NCBI RefSeq assembly: GCF_004153445.1
Contig: NZ_SDQC01000002.1
Location: 434,001 to 498,000, forward strand
Length of the DNA stretch: 64,000 bases
Source of the DNA: Allopusillimonas soli
GTDB taxonomy: Bacteria; Pseudomonadota; Gammaproteobacteria; Burkholderiales; Burkholderiaceae_B
Direction: 5' to 3'
This document shows, one piece after another, positions 37,202 to 46,399 of the stretch. The translations under genes were made by a program, and so were the position numbers. Under the pieces are notes generated by a model. The model was not told where the DNA came from and searched no databases. It saw only the letters and a list, made by a program, of their open reading frames with translations. How positions within the stretch are numbered: the stretch's first letter is position 1; every line of letters begins with the position of its first letter.

Positions 37202-37776
37202 TGCATCCCACCGCCCTTTTCATCCTGGGACATGCCGGCGTCGGCAAATCTCATCTCACCAGCCGCTTCGTGTGCCAGCAGCGCATGCAACAGCGCGCCT
37301 GGTGCGTGCTGGACAAGGACGTGGTCAGCGAGTGCTGGTCGGGCCCATTGTTGCAAGCGTTGGGCTTTGATCCCCATGATCGCGACAGCCCCGCGTTCAA
37401 GGCCCACGTGCGCGACCTGGGCTATCAAAGCACATTGCGCATCGCGCGCGACCAGCTTGAACTGGGACTGGATGTCATCCTGCCCGGCCCCTGGAACCGC
37501 GAGCTGGCAAGCGGTGCGCTTTTCGAATCCCGCGCCCTCGGCCTGCCGCCGCCCACGCAATTACGTCACGTGTGGATGGAGCTGCCGGCGCCGGTGCGCC
37601 GCCAGCGCATCATATTGCGCGGCGACCCCCGCGATCAATGGAAGCTGGCACATTGGGACGACTACATTGCGGCATTGCGCCAGCCGGATGCGGTTGTCCA
37701 GGGGACAATTCCGGTACTGGACGCAAGCCTGCCCCTGGATGCGCAATTGGCCATGCTGCAGGCGCTGGTGGCGTAG
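37201..37776 (+). CDS. P-loop ATPase/kinase-like protein of unknown function
   Basis: A 191-residue protein with an N-terminal Walker A (FILGHAGVGKSHLTSRF, about residues 7-23) and an Asp-containing LDKDVVSECW segment. PGPWNRELAS and RRQRIILRGDPRDQWKL look like the lid and base-binding regions of small-molecule or zeta-toxin-like P-loop kinases. It lacks the guanylate kinase signature, although gmk often occupies the place after yicC in related bacteria. No membrane segment or signal. It is coupled to yicC by a one-base stop/start overlap. I cannot name its substrate. Confidence 0.75.
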   Translation: MHPTALFILGHAGVGKSHLTSRFVCQQRMQQRAWCVLDKDVVSECWSGPLLQALGFDPHDRDSPAFKAHVRDLGYQSTLRIARDQLELGLDVILPGPWNRELASGALFESRALGLPPPTQLRHVWMELPAPVRRQRIILRGDPRDQWKLAHWDDYIAALRQPDAVVQGTIPVLDASLPLDAQLAMLQALVA

Positions 37777-37840
37777 GCGATGGCGATGGCGATGGCGCCC
37801 TGAGCCTGTGCAAATGCGCAGGCCGCAATCGCCGGGCGGA

Positions 37841-39031
37841 TCAGTCGGATCCCGTGCTGCGCGGCAAATCGCGGCGCGCCCTGCTTCGGCCTTTGCCTTG
37901 CGGCGCCGTGGGCCAGGCTGGCTGGGCTATCTGCGGGCCGCTTCGCGGGATGATATTGTCGCCGCCAACCTTGACAATGTCCGGCGCTTCTTCGTGCGTC
38001 CATTCGCGCCAGATCGCGACCAGCAACGCCATCAGAACCGGGCCAACGAACAGGCCGACCAGTCCCATGGTCTGCACGCCCCCCACCAAGCCGAAGAAGG
38101 TCGGTAGAAACGGCAGTTTGACGGGCCCGCCAACCAGCCGAGGACGCAGTGTCTTGTCGACCACGAAGAGTTCGAGCGTGCCCCAGCAGAATAGGCCAAG
38201 GCCTGCCATGGCGTGCCCCGAGCCCACCAGATAGAGGGACACAACGGTGAAAGACAAAGGTGCACCGCCTGGGACCAGCGCCATGAACCCAGTGATGACA
38301 CCGAGCAGCACTGGCGAAGGCACCCCGGCGACGGCATACGCAATGCCCAGCACCACCCCCTCGCCCAGCGCGATGAGCCCCATACCGGTGACTGTGGAGT
38401 TGATGGTGGCGGGCACCACACGCGAAAACCGCTGCCAGCGGCCCGGCAGTATGTGCTCCCCCACCCGGTCAAGTTGAACGAGAAAGCGCGCGCCGTCTTT
38501 GTAGATGAAGAACAGCGTGATCAACATGAATATGACTGTCAGCAGCAGATGAAAAATATCGCCTGTGGCGGACAGGAGCATGCGATAGATATTGCCGAGG
38601 TGCTCGCCGCTGACAATTTCAACGAACTCGCCCAGGGCATGGGGTTCGCCAAGATAGGTGGCCCAGTATTTGGCCAGATGATCGCCAACGAGAGGCAAGG
38701 CGGGGATCCAGGGTGGCGTGGGCATGCCCTCCCGGTTGGCGGTGAGCGCCCAGCCGATGAAGCCACTTGCCTCCCGGATGGCGTAGGTCAGTGCCAGCGA
38801 CAGAGGAACCACCAGCACAGCGATGACAATGAGCAGCGCGCAGGTGGCTGCCCAGGTATCGGAGCCTGCGCAGCGGCGCAGCAATCGCTGGTAGAGAGGC
38901 CAGCTGGCCAGGCAAATGATCAGCGCCGCCAGGACGGGAACAAGAAAGCCTCGCAGGAAATACAGCCCAACCAGCACCACCAACACGAGCAGCCAGCGAG
39001 CGATCAGGTTGGCAGGCAAGACGGGGTGCAT
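37841..39031 (-). CDS. AI-2E family (PerM-type) membrane transporter
   Basis: A 396-residue inner-membrane protein of the AI-2 exporter/PerM superfamily with about eight transmembrane helices. An N-terminal pair is RWLLVLVVLVGLYFLRG and VLAALIICLASWPLYQRLL. The large soluble loop at about 110-190 is followed by GMGLIALGEGVVLGIAYAVAGVP and the family signature PVLLGVITGFMALVPGGAP. The ATG at 39031 is used because 26 upstream codons are polar and non-family. Members are linked to autoinducer-2 export, Na+/H+ antiport or envelope stress; which applies here is not evident. It is convergent with the P-loop gene. Confidence 0.88.
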   Translation of the reverse strand: MHPVLPANLIARWLLVLVVLVGLYFLRGFLVPVLAALIICLASWPLYQRLLRRCAGSDTWAATCALLIVIAVLVVPLSLALTYAIREASGFIGWALTANREGMPTPPWIPALPLVGDHLAKYWATYLGEPHALGEFVEIVSGEHLGNIYRMLLSATGDIFHLLLTVIFMLITLFFIYKDGARFLVQLDRVGEHILPGRWQRFSRVVPATINSTVTGMGLIALGEGVVLGIAYAVAGVPSPVLLGVITGFMALVPGGAPLSFTVVSLYLVGSGHAMAGLGLFCWGTLELFVVDKTLRPRLVGGPVKLPFLPTFFGLVGGVQTMGLVGLFVGPVLMALLVAIWREWTHEEAPDIVKVGGDNIIPRSGPQIAQPAWPTAPQGKGRSRARRDLPRSTGSD

Positions 39032-39148
39032 ATAAGGTTTCCGTATGGGACGAAATGAAACGGCTGATGTATCGCCGAAAAAACGACGATAGCACGGATT
39101 GCCGCTCATTATGAGCGTGTCCTTACCGGAATATCACCCATTGGCGGT

Positions 39149-40651
39149 TCATGCCGGCGCAGGCTGGGCAGAGGCATTCTCCCATCCGCCGCCCAGCGCC
39201 CGGATGAGGGCAACCGCTGCCTGCGCCCGCTCGCCGTTCAGGGCCACTGCCGCACGCTTTTGCTGCAATACCGCGCGATCGGCATCAATCACATCGAGAT
39301 AGCCGGCATCGCCCGCGCGGTACTGAACGCGTGACAACTGTGCAGCCCGCTCGGCGGATGCCACCGCCTCATCCTGAACACCCGCCTGTTCCCCCAGAAT
39401 ACGCAGGCCCGACAAACCATCCTCCACTTCGCGAAAAGCAGTCAACACGGCCTGGCGATAGCGGGCCACATCCTCCTCGTAGCGCGCCTTTGCCTGGGCA
39501 AGACGGGCATCCCGCTGCCCGCCATCGAAAATGGGCAGGGACAATACCGTGCCAACCAGCGGCCCCAGAATGAAGCTGCGGCTGCTCCATTGCAGCAGAT
39601 CGCCGATCTGGGAGGATTCGTAGCCGAAGGCGCCGGTCAGCGTCAGACGGGGAAAGAAAGCCGCCTTGGCCACGCCCACACGTGCGTTGGCCGCCGCCAT
39701 GGCGCGCTCCGCCGCGGCGATGTCCGGCCGGCGTTCAAGCAGCGACGACGGCAGGCCCGCCGGAATGCTCAGCGTCACGCGATCCAGAGGAGCTGGCGCT
39801 GCCGCGAAGGACGCGGGGGGGCGGCCAAGCAGGATGGCGAGCGCATGCTCGGCGGCGGCTCGGCGCCGCTCAACCGCCAGAGACTGGGACTGCGCCGACG
39901 CGTACTCGGTGCGCGCGCGTGCCAGATCCAGCTCGCTGATCGCGCCGGCATCGAAACGCCGCTGCACCAGGTCCAGTGTCTGGCGTCGCAGCGCTACCGT
40001 ATCGCGAAACAGCGCAGCCTCGGCATCAAGACGACGTATCAGAAAATGCGCCTGGGCCACATCGGCCTGCAACGCCAGGCGCACAGACTGAAACAAGGCC
40101 GCACTCTGCTGCGCATCGGCAGTTGCGGCATCGACCGCCGCCGACACGCGCCCAAACAAATCCGCCTCATAGGAAACGGTAGTCTGCGCACGCCACAGCG
40201 TGGAAGGCGGATTATGGGCGTCTTCATCCAGCCCTTGCGAGGCGTTGGACGCTCGCTGGCGGGTCGGACCAAAGCCCGCGTCCACAGTGGGATAACGCGC
40301 AGACTCCACATCACGCTGCATGGCGCGGGCCTGTGCCAGCCTCGCGGCGGCGGCCTTCAAATTCTGGTTGGCGGACATGGCCTGTTCTTCCAGCCTGTTC
40401 AGCGCCTCGTCGCCAAAGACCAGCCACCACTGCCCCCGCGACATGGCTTCCGCCGGCTGCGCCGCCTTCCAGCGCCGCGCGGCTTCCGGAGACAACGACG
40501 CCTCCTTGAAAGCCGCCGGCACGTCGACAGCCGGGCGCTTGTATTCAGGCGTCACTGCGCAGCCGGCAAGCACCAGCATCAGCAAGCCCGATGTCAATAG
40601 CAATCGGCTCACCCGCATCCGCAGCAACGCCGGGTAATAAAGCTTCGTCAT
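39149..40651 (-). CDS. RND efflux outer membrane lipoprotein (OprM/NodT family)
   Basis: A 500-residue outer membrane channel. A lipoprotein signal peptide has lipobox LAGC with Cys31, preceded by hydrophobic LLLTSGLLMLVLAG. Two tandem TolC-like OEP repeats follow: ANQNLKAAAARLAQARA in the first half, and RRPDIAAAERAMAAANARVGVAKAAFFPRL plus YRAGDAGYLDVIDADRAVL in the second. Its ATG overlaps the stop of the RND pump gene by four bases. It forms the exit duct of the tripartite pump encoded by the three genes. A start 11 codons downstream is also possible. Confidence 0.94.
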   Translation of the reverse strand: MTKLYYPALLRMRVSRLLLTSGLLMLVLAGCAVTPEYKRPAVDVPAAFKEASLSPEAARRWKAAQPAEAMSRGQWWLVFGDEALNRLEEQAMSANQNLKAAAARLAQARAMQRDVESARYPTVDAGFGPTRQRASNASQGLDEDAHNPPSTLWRAQTTVSYEADLFGRVSAAVDAATADAQQSAALFQSVRLALQADVAQAHFLIRRLDAEAALFRDTVALRRQTLDLVQRRFDAGAISELDLARARTEYASAQSQSLAVERRRAAAEHALAILLGRPPASFAAAPAPLDRVTLSIPAGLPSSLLERRPDIAAAERAMAAANARVGVAKAAFFPRLTLTGAFGYESSQIGDLLQWSSRSFILGPLVGTVLSLPIFDGGQRDARLAQAKARYEEDVARYRQAVLTAFREVEDGLSGLRILGEQAGVQDEAVASAERAAQLSRVQYRAGDAGYLDVIDADRAVLQQKRAAVALNGERAQAAVALIRALGGGWENASAQPAPA

Positions 40652-43600
40652 GAAAAATCCTGTATTTGAGAAGTATGTGCCGATCCACCTGTTGGAGGCT
40701 CATCGCCCCGTACGCTGCCCTGCGATGACCGGCGCACCATGCGCTGCGCGAGCGTGCGAAGCAGAACGTAGAACACGGGTGTGAGGAAAAGCCCGAATAG
40801 CGTCACGCCCAGCATGCCGAAGAAAACCGCCACCCCCATGTCGTGGCGCATTTCGGAGCCTGCCCCGCTGGACAGCACCAATGGCACCACGCCGGCAATG
40901 AAGGCGATGGATGTCATAAGGATGGGGCGCAAGCGCAATCGGCTCGCCTCGATGGCCGCCGCGACGATGGAACGCCCTTCCCGCTCCAGCTCACGTGCGA
41001 ACTCGACGATGAGAATGGCGTTCTTGCAAGCCAGTCCCACCAGCACCATCAAACCGATCTGGGTGAATATATTGTTGTCGCCGCGCGTCAGCCACACGCC
41101 GCCAAGCGCTGCCAATATACCCATGGGCACGATCAGAATAACGGCCAGGGGTAGAGTCAGACTCTCGTAAAGGGCCGCGAGCACGAGGAATACCAAGAGC
41201 ACGCTAATGGGAAAAACCCAGATGCCCGCATTGCCGGCCAGAATCTGCTGGTAGGTGAGATCGGTCCACTCGAACTTGATGCCGCGCGGCAGCACCTTCT
41301 GGGCGATGCGCTCGGCGGCCGCCTGTGCCTGGTCTGAGGAATAGCCTGGCGCCGGCCCGCTGTTGATGTCGGCGGCTGTAAAGCCGTTGTAGCGCACGAC
41401 CATTTCGGGTCCGAACCCGGGCGAAACATGCACCAGCGAGGAAAGCGGCACCATATCGCCGTCGCGATTGCGCGTCTTGAGCTGCAGGATATCCTCTGGT
41501 TGTGCGCGATACGGCGCATCGGCTTGCGCGCGAACCTGGTACACGCGTCCGAAGCGATTGAAATCATTCACATAAAGCGAGCCCAGATATATCTGCATGG
41601 TCTCGAATACATTGTTGATGGGTACGCCCAATTGCTTCGCTTTGACACGATCAAGGTCGACGTCCAACTGTGGAACGTTGATCTGATAGCTTGAGAAGGC
41701 CTGGCCCAGTTCGGGCGCCTTGGCCGCCTCGGCCAGGAATGCCTTGGTCACGGCGTCTAGTTGCTCATAGCCGAGCGCACCGCGATCCTCGAGCTGCAGC
41801 TTGAATCCGCCCACCGTGCCCAAGCCCATGACGGGAGGCGGCGGAAACACCGCAATATAGGCTCCCTTGATCTGCGCATAACGGGCATTGAGCGCGGCGG
41901 CTATCTGGCTGGCAGACAGTTCGGGCTTATCGCGGGTGTCAAAGTCATCCAGCGTGACAAAGACAATGCCTGCACTCGAGCTATTGGTAAAGCCGTTGAT
42001 CGACAGGCCAGGAAAGGACACTGCGCTTTCCACGCCAGGCTGCTCCAGCGCTATCTGCCCCATTTCACGTATAACCTGCTCTGTCCGGTCCAGCGACGCG
42101 CCGCTGGGCAATTGCGCAAAGCTGATCAGGTACTGCTTGTCCTGGGCAGGCACGAAACCGCCCGGCACGATCCATGCAACGCCTGCCGTCATGGCAAGCA
42201 GGACGATATAGACGCCCATGGAGGATGCTTTGCGGCGGATAACGCCCGCAACGCCAGTACCGTATCTGTCGGAAGCTCTGCCAAAAAAGCGGTTGAAGCG
42301 CCTGAAGAAGCCACCCAGCACGCGATTCATGACACGGGTCAGCCAATCGGGCCTGGCATCATGGCCTTTAAGCAGCAACGCCGCCAGAGCGGGCGAAAGC
42401 GTCAGTGAATTGAAGGCCGAAATAACCGTGGAAATGGAAATGGTGACGGCGAACTGTTTGAAGAACTGACCGCTCAGGCCGGTCATGAAGGCCAGCGGCA
42501 CGAAAACCGCCACCAGGGTAAGCGCGATGGCAATAATCGGCCCGCTGACTTCACGCATGGCGCGGTAGCTCGCTTCGCGCGGGCTGTGTCCGGCCTCTAT
42601 GTTGCGCTCGACGTTTTCTACCACCACGATGGCGTCATCGACGACAATGCCTATGGCCAGCACCAGGCCAAACAGCGACAATGCATTGATGGTGTAACCG
42701 AAAAGCAGCATCAGCGAGAAGGTGCCGACAATGGAAACAGGCACGGCCAACAGTGGAATGATGGACGCGCGCCATGTCTGCAGGAACACGATAACGACGA
42801 TGACGACCAATAAAATGGCCTCCAGCAGCGTTTCGATCACGGCCTTGATACTGGAGCGCACAAACTGCGTTGGATCATAAACAATGCGGCTCTCCACAGA
42901 AGGCGGAAAATCCGCGGACAGCTCCTTCATGACCGCACGCACCTGATCGGACACCGCCAGCGCGTTCGCGCCAGGCGACTGCATGATGCCCATGGCCACC
43001 GCCGGCTGGTTATCGAGCAGGGAACGTAGGCCGTATTCCGATGCCGCTAGTTCAACGCGCGCCACATCGCCAAGACGTGTCACTCCACCGTCGGGCGATG
43101 TCTTCAGAATAATGTCGGAAAACTCCTGCGCGGAATGCAGCCGTCCGCGCGCGTTGACGGAAAACTGCATGGCCACATCGGGAGCGTTGGGCGAGGCACC
43201 GATGACGCCGGCCGCCACCTGCACATTCTGTTCACGAATCGCGGCTACGGCATCGCTGGCCGTCAAGCCGCGCTGCGCCATTTTGGCTGGATCCAGCCAC
43301 ACGCGCATGGCATAGTCTCCCGCCCCCCACAACTGCACCTCGCCGACGCCGGGAATGCGCGCCAGCCTGTCCTTGACATTGAGCACCGCGTAGTTGCGCA
43401 GATAGGTCGCATCGTAACGGTCGTCAGGCGATACAAGATGCACCACCATGGTCAGTGTTGGCGAGGTCTTTACCGTGGTCACGCCCAGACGCTGCACATC
43501 CTCCGGCAAACGAGGCAATGCCTGCGCCACCCGGTTCTGCACCAGCTGCTGCGCTTTGTCCGGATCCATGCCGAGGCGGAAATTCACCGTAATGACAAGA

Positions 43601-43866
43601 TTGCCGTCGCTATTCGCCTGCGACTGCATGTACAGCATGTTCTCGACGCCGTTGATGGCTTCTTCCAGGGGAGCCGCCACAGTCTCGGCAATTACTTTGG
43701 GATTTGCTCCCGGATACTGCGCGCGCACGACGACCGACGGCGGCACCACCTCCGGATACTCGGAGATAGGCAGCTGGAACACGGCCAGCAAGCCAGCCAG
43801 CAGAATGACGACGGACAGAACCCCGGCAAAGATGGGCCTGTCGATAAAAAATCTGGAGATATTCAT
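40648..43866 (-). CDS. RND multidrug efflux pump inner-membrane subunit (HAE-1 family)
   Basis: A 1072-residue proton-driven efflux pump of AcrB/MexF type. The N-terminus MNISRFFIDRPIFAGVLSVV and the TM4 proton-relay Asp pair in GIVVDDAIVVVENVERNIE are diagnostic. FPISVLLVFLVLAALYESLTLP and GLACKNAILIVEFARELE mark the second half. It takes up drugs, solvents or dyes in the periplasmic domain. It is 12 bases after the fusion-protein gene and overlaps the outer-membrane gene. The closest general resemblance is to MexF/BepE-like pumps; the substrates are unknown. Confidence 0.95.
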   Translation of the reverse strand: MNISRFFIDRPIFAGVLSVVILLAGLLAVFQLPISEYPEVVPPSVVVRAQYPGANPKVIAETVAAPLEEAINGVENMLYMQSQANSDGNLVITVNFRLGMDPDKAQQLVQNRVAQALPRLPEDVQRLGVTTVKTSPTLTMVVHLVSPDDRYDATYLRNYAVLNVKDRLARIPGVGEVQLWGAGDYAMRVWLDPAKMAQRGLTASDAVAAIREQNVQVAAGVIGASPNAPDVAMQFSVNARGRLHSAQEFSDIILKTSPDGGVTRLGDVARVELAASEYGLRSLLDNQPAVAMGIMQSPGANALAVSDQVRAVMKELSADFPPSVESRIVYDPTQFVRSSIKAVIETLLEAILLVVIVVIVFLQTWRASIIPLLAVPVSIVGTFSLMLLFGYTINALSLFGLVLAIGIVVDDAIVVVENVERNIEAGHSPREASYRAMREVSGPIIAIALTLVAVFVPLAFMTGLSGQFFKQFAVTISISTVISAFNSLTLSPALAALLLKGHDARPDWLTRVMNRVLGGFFRRFNRFFGRASDRYGTGVAGVIRRKASSMGVYIVLLAMTAGVAWIVPGGFVPAQDKQYLISFAQLPSGASLDRTEQVIREMGQIALEQPGVESAVSFPGLSINGFTNSSSAGIVFVTLDDFDTRDKPELSASQIAAALNARYAQIKGAYIAVFPPPPVMGLGTVGGFKLQLEDRGALGYEQLDAVTKAFLAEAAKAPELGQAFSSYQINVPQLDVDLDRVKAKQLGVPINNVFETMQIYLGSLYVNDFNRFGRVYQVRAQADAPYRAQPEDILQLKTRNRDGDMVPLSSLVHVSPGFGPEMVVRYNGFTAADINSGPAPGYSSDQAQAAAERIAQKVLPRGIKFEWTDLTYQQILAGNAGIWVFPISVLLVFLVLAALYESLTLPLAVILIVPMGILAALGGVWLTRGDNNIFTQIGLMVLVGLACKNAILIVEFARELEREGRSIVAAAIEASRLRLRPILMTSIAFIAGVVPLVLSSGAGSEMRHDMGVAVFFGMLGVTLFGLFLTPVFYVLLRTLAQRMVRRSSQGSVRGDEPPTGGSAHTSQIQDFS

Positions 43867-43878
43867 GGATGTCCAAAA

Positions 43879-45126
43879 TCAGGAGGAAGACACGGCCTGC
43901 TCGGCGCGCGCCTGCGGGGGAAGCGGGCTGCCGTCTGCCATCACCAGATGGGACTGCACCGGATCGCCCGGCCTCACGCGCTGCAGGCCATTGACGACGA
44001 TGCGCTCGCCCGCATCCAGGCCCGCCAGGATGATGCGCGCGCCGTCCTGGCTCGCACCCAGCGTCACACGCCGATAAGCGGTTTTTCCATCCTTTCCGAC
44101 GACCAGGACAAAACGCCTGTCCTGATCGGTTCCGATGGCCTTTTCATTGATCAGCACGGCCGGGCGCGGCTCACCACTGCCAAGGCGTATGCGGGCGTAT
44201 AAGCCCGGCAGCAGCGCACCGTCGGCGTTGTCGAATACCGCCCGCACCCGTATCGTCCCCGAGGCGGGATCAAGCCGATTGTCGACAAACGCGACGTACC
44301 CTTTTCGGGGATAGCCATCGCCGTCCCCCAACCCCATATACACGGGCAGATTGGACACGGACGCCTTCATCGCGCGGCCGGCCCGCGGCACTGCGCCTTG
44401 CGCTGCACCACCCATATTGCGGGCGCGGCTCAGAAACTGCAGATAGCTTTGCTCGTCGACTTCGAATGAAGCGTACATCCGGTCCACCGATACCAGTGTG
44501 GTCAGCACAGGCGCTGCGGATCCCGCTTGCACCACATTGCCTTCGGTCACCTCGGCGCGTGAGATGCGCCCTGAAATGGGCGCGCGCACCTGTGTGTGCA
44601 GCAGATCCAGTTGCGCAGCCTGCAGTGCCGCCTTGGCTGCCTCCTCTTCGGCAATGGCCATTTTTGCGGCATTTCGCTTCTGCTCGACATCGCGCCGGGC
44701 AATGGCATTGCCCTGCAGTAAACGCTTGCCGCGCTTGAGTTCGGATGCGGTATAGGCGGCACTGGCCTTGGCGCCCGCAAGCCTCGCGCTGGCCTGATCC
44801 ACCGCCGCCTGGTAGGGGCGAGGATCAATGGTGAAAAGCACGTCGCCTTCGTGCACCAGGCTACCATCCTCGAAATGCACACGCGTAATCGTGCCGGATA
44901 CCAGCGGACGGATCCGGACCTGGTCCACCGCCTCCAGGCGGCCCGAGTAAGCATGCCAGTCGATAACAGGACGGCTCTGCACCACGGCAACGTCGACAGT
45001 GGCCGCCTGGGGCGCGGGCGCAGCCAGGGCCTTGCCGCCGTCATGCGCGCGATACACAATAGTCGCGGCGACCGCCGTCAGCGCAAAGACAACAGGCAGG
45101 GTGTAGCGTTTATGCAGCCATAGCAT
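43879..45126 (-). CDS. RND efflux periplasmic adaptor (membrane fusion protein)
   Basis: A 415-residue adaptor of the AcrA/MexE type. There is an N-terminal membrane anchor (TLPVVFALTAVAATIVYRA). The lipoyl half motifs are IRPLVSGTITRVHFEDGSLVHEGD and VRAPISGRISRAEVTEGNVVQAG, flanking a helical hairpin with Ala/Lys-rich heptads. No lipobox is seen, so it is probably anchored by its N-terminal helix. I start at the ATG at 45126; 21 upstream codons run into the regulatory region. It is the first gene of the efflux operon and divergent from a LysR gene. Confidence 0.93.
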   Translation of the reverse strand: MLWLHKRYTLPVVFALTAVAATIVYRAHDGGKALAAPAPQAATVDVAVVQSRPVIDWHAYSGRLEAVDQVRIRPLVSGTITRVHFEDGSLVHEGDVLFTIDPRPYQAAVDQASARLAGAKASAAYTASELKRGKRLLQGNAIARRDVEQKRNAAKMAIAEEEAAKAALQAAQLDLLHTQVRAPISGRISRAEVTEGNVVQAGSAAPVLTTLVSVDRMYASFEVDEQSYLQFLSRARNMGGAAQGAVPRAGRAMKASVSNLPVYMGLGDGDGYPRKGYVAFVDNRLDPASGTIRVRAVFDNADGALLPGLYARIRLGSGEPRPAVLINEKAIGTDQDRRFVLVVGKDGKTAYRRVTLGASQDGARIILAGLDAGERIVVNGLQRVRPGDPVQSHLVMADGSPLPPQARAEQAVSSS

Positions 45127-45282
45127 AAGCAAATCCTTTAATGGGGAAATATCAAGCGGCAATGCGCGCAGACAGATCTGCTTGCACATTACGAATCGGA
45201 AATAGCTGTTCGCAGCCAGGAAGTGCAGGTATTATTCTTTTTTTGATAAATCTGATAAATACTAATTTTTCGAGAACACTAT

Positions 45283-45299
45283 TTGTTCAGCTTGAACAA
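45283..45299. promoter_or_regulatory. Perfect inverted repeat between LysR gene and efflux operon
   Basis: TTGTTCA-GCT-TGAACAA is a perfect 7+7 inverted repeat ending 12 bases before the LysR ATG, next to a tandem GATAAATCT/GATAAATAC repeat at 45245-45261. The spot between a LysR regulator and a divergent RND operon makes it a strong operator candidate, probably for LysR autoregulation. Confidence 0.55.
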
Positions 45300-45311
45300 T
45301 TTGGAGAAACC

Positions 45312-46334
45312 ATGGATCGCTTCCAGGCCATGCAAGTCTTTACCCGGGTTGTCGAGGCCAACAGCTTCACACTGGCGGCCGACAGCCTGGGCCTGCCCCG
45401 CTCCACCGTCACGACCACCATCCAGAACCTGGAGCGCAACCTCCAAGTACGTCTGCTAAACCGCACCACGCGCCGGCTGAGCCTCACCCCGGACGGTGCG
45501 TCGTACTATGAGCGCTGCGTGCGCATTCTGGCCGATGTAGAAGAGGCCGAGGCCTCTTTTCGAGATGTCACCCGCGGGCCGCAGGGCCGCCTGCGCATCG
45601 ATGTTCCCTCCTCCATGGGGCGATTGATTCTTGTGCCCGCGCTGTGCGAATTTCACAACAAGTATCCGGACATCGAACTCGCCCTGGGCATGGGAGACCG
45701 GCCGGTGAATCTGGTACAAGAGGCGGTCGACTGTGTGATTCGGGTCGGCGAGCTCGAAGACTCTTCGCTGGTAGCCAAGCGCATCGGCACCTTCGAAATG
45801 GTGAATTGCGCCGCCCCCGCTTATATAGAGCGATGGGGTGAGCCCTCCAGCATCGCTGATCTGGCCAATCACCGCGCCGTGCATTATTTCTCCTCTCGCA
45901 CAGGCCGCATCATCGACTGGTCTTTCCTGGTCAACGGCAAGGAAGTGAGCGTCCCGCTCAAAGGCAGCATTTCAGTGAACGAAAGCGAGGCTTATGTCAC
46001 TTGCGGGCTAAAGGGCTTTGGCCTGATACAGCCGTCGCGCTACATGGTTGCGCGCTATCTCGCGTCCGGCGAATTGAAGGAAGTGCTCGCCGACCAACAG
46101 ACGCCGTCCCTCCCTATTTCCGTCGTCTATCAGCACAACAGGCATCTTTCGCCCAAAGTAAGAGTATTTGTCGATTGGGTGGCCGAACTGTTTCAGCGCT
46201 GTCCGCTTCTTAGTGGTCAGCGTTGCAGCGACTTCGACAGCGAATGCAACTTTGCCGGCCAAGGCAAGCACGACATGCACGACACGCTCAGCAAGGTGCT
46301 GCGCCGCGAGCCCATGGAGGAAGGCGTGTACTGA
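45312..46334 (+). CDS. LysR-family regulator, divergent from RND efflux operon
   Basis: A 340-residue LysR regulator starting DRFQAMQVFTRVVEANSFTLAADSLGLPRSTVTTTIQNLE, so the HTH is at residues 1-60. The effector domain follows from about residue 90. The ATG at 45312 has a GGAG Shine-Dalgarno; a longer frame upstream crosses the promoter region and is rejected. The C-terminal tail of about 40 residues (after VDWVAELFQRC) is longer than usual. Divergent placement suggests control of the efflux genes. It could alternatively act on the downstream MFS gene, 65 bases away. Confidence 0.9.
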   Translation: MDRFQAMQVFTRVVEANSFTLAADSLGLPRSTVTTTIQNLERNLQVRLLNRTTRRLSLTPDGASYYERCVRILADVEEAEASFRDVTRGPQGRLRIDVPSSMGRLILVPALCEFHNKYPDIELALGMGDRPVNLVQEAVDCVIRVGELEDSSLVAKRIGTFEMVNCAAPAYIERWGEPSSIADLANHRAVHYFSSRTGRIIDWSFLVNGKEVSVPLKGSISVNESEAYVTCGLKGFGLIQPSRYMVARYLASGELKEVLADQQTPSLPISVVYQHNRHLSPKVRVFVDWVAELFQRCPLLSGQRCSDFDSECNFAGQGKHDMHDTLSKVLRREPMEEGVY

Positions 46335-46399
46335 AAAATCAAGAGAACGCGTGGGCGACCTAGCCCACAAATGCTTCGATTTGATGTTCAATACACGCC

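Noticed and set aside
37232-38107. A 291-codon frame overlapping the P-loop gene and the AI-2E transporter end
   Set aside because: The Trp/Arg/Cys-rich translation is unlike a protein, while the competing frame has a Walker A and a coupled start.
43135-44202. A 355-codon open frame spanning the RND pump and adaptor genes on the other strand
   Set aside because: It crosses the boundary of two clearly coding genes and its translation is His/Arg-rich without motifs, typical of a shadow frame.
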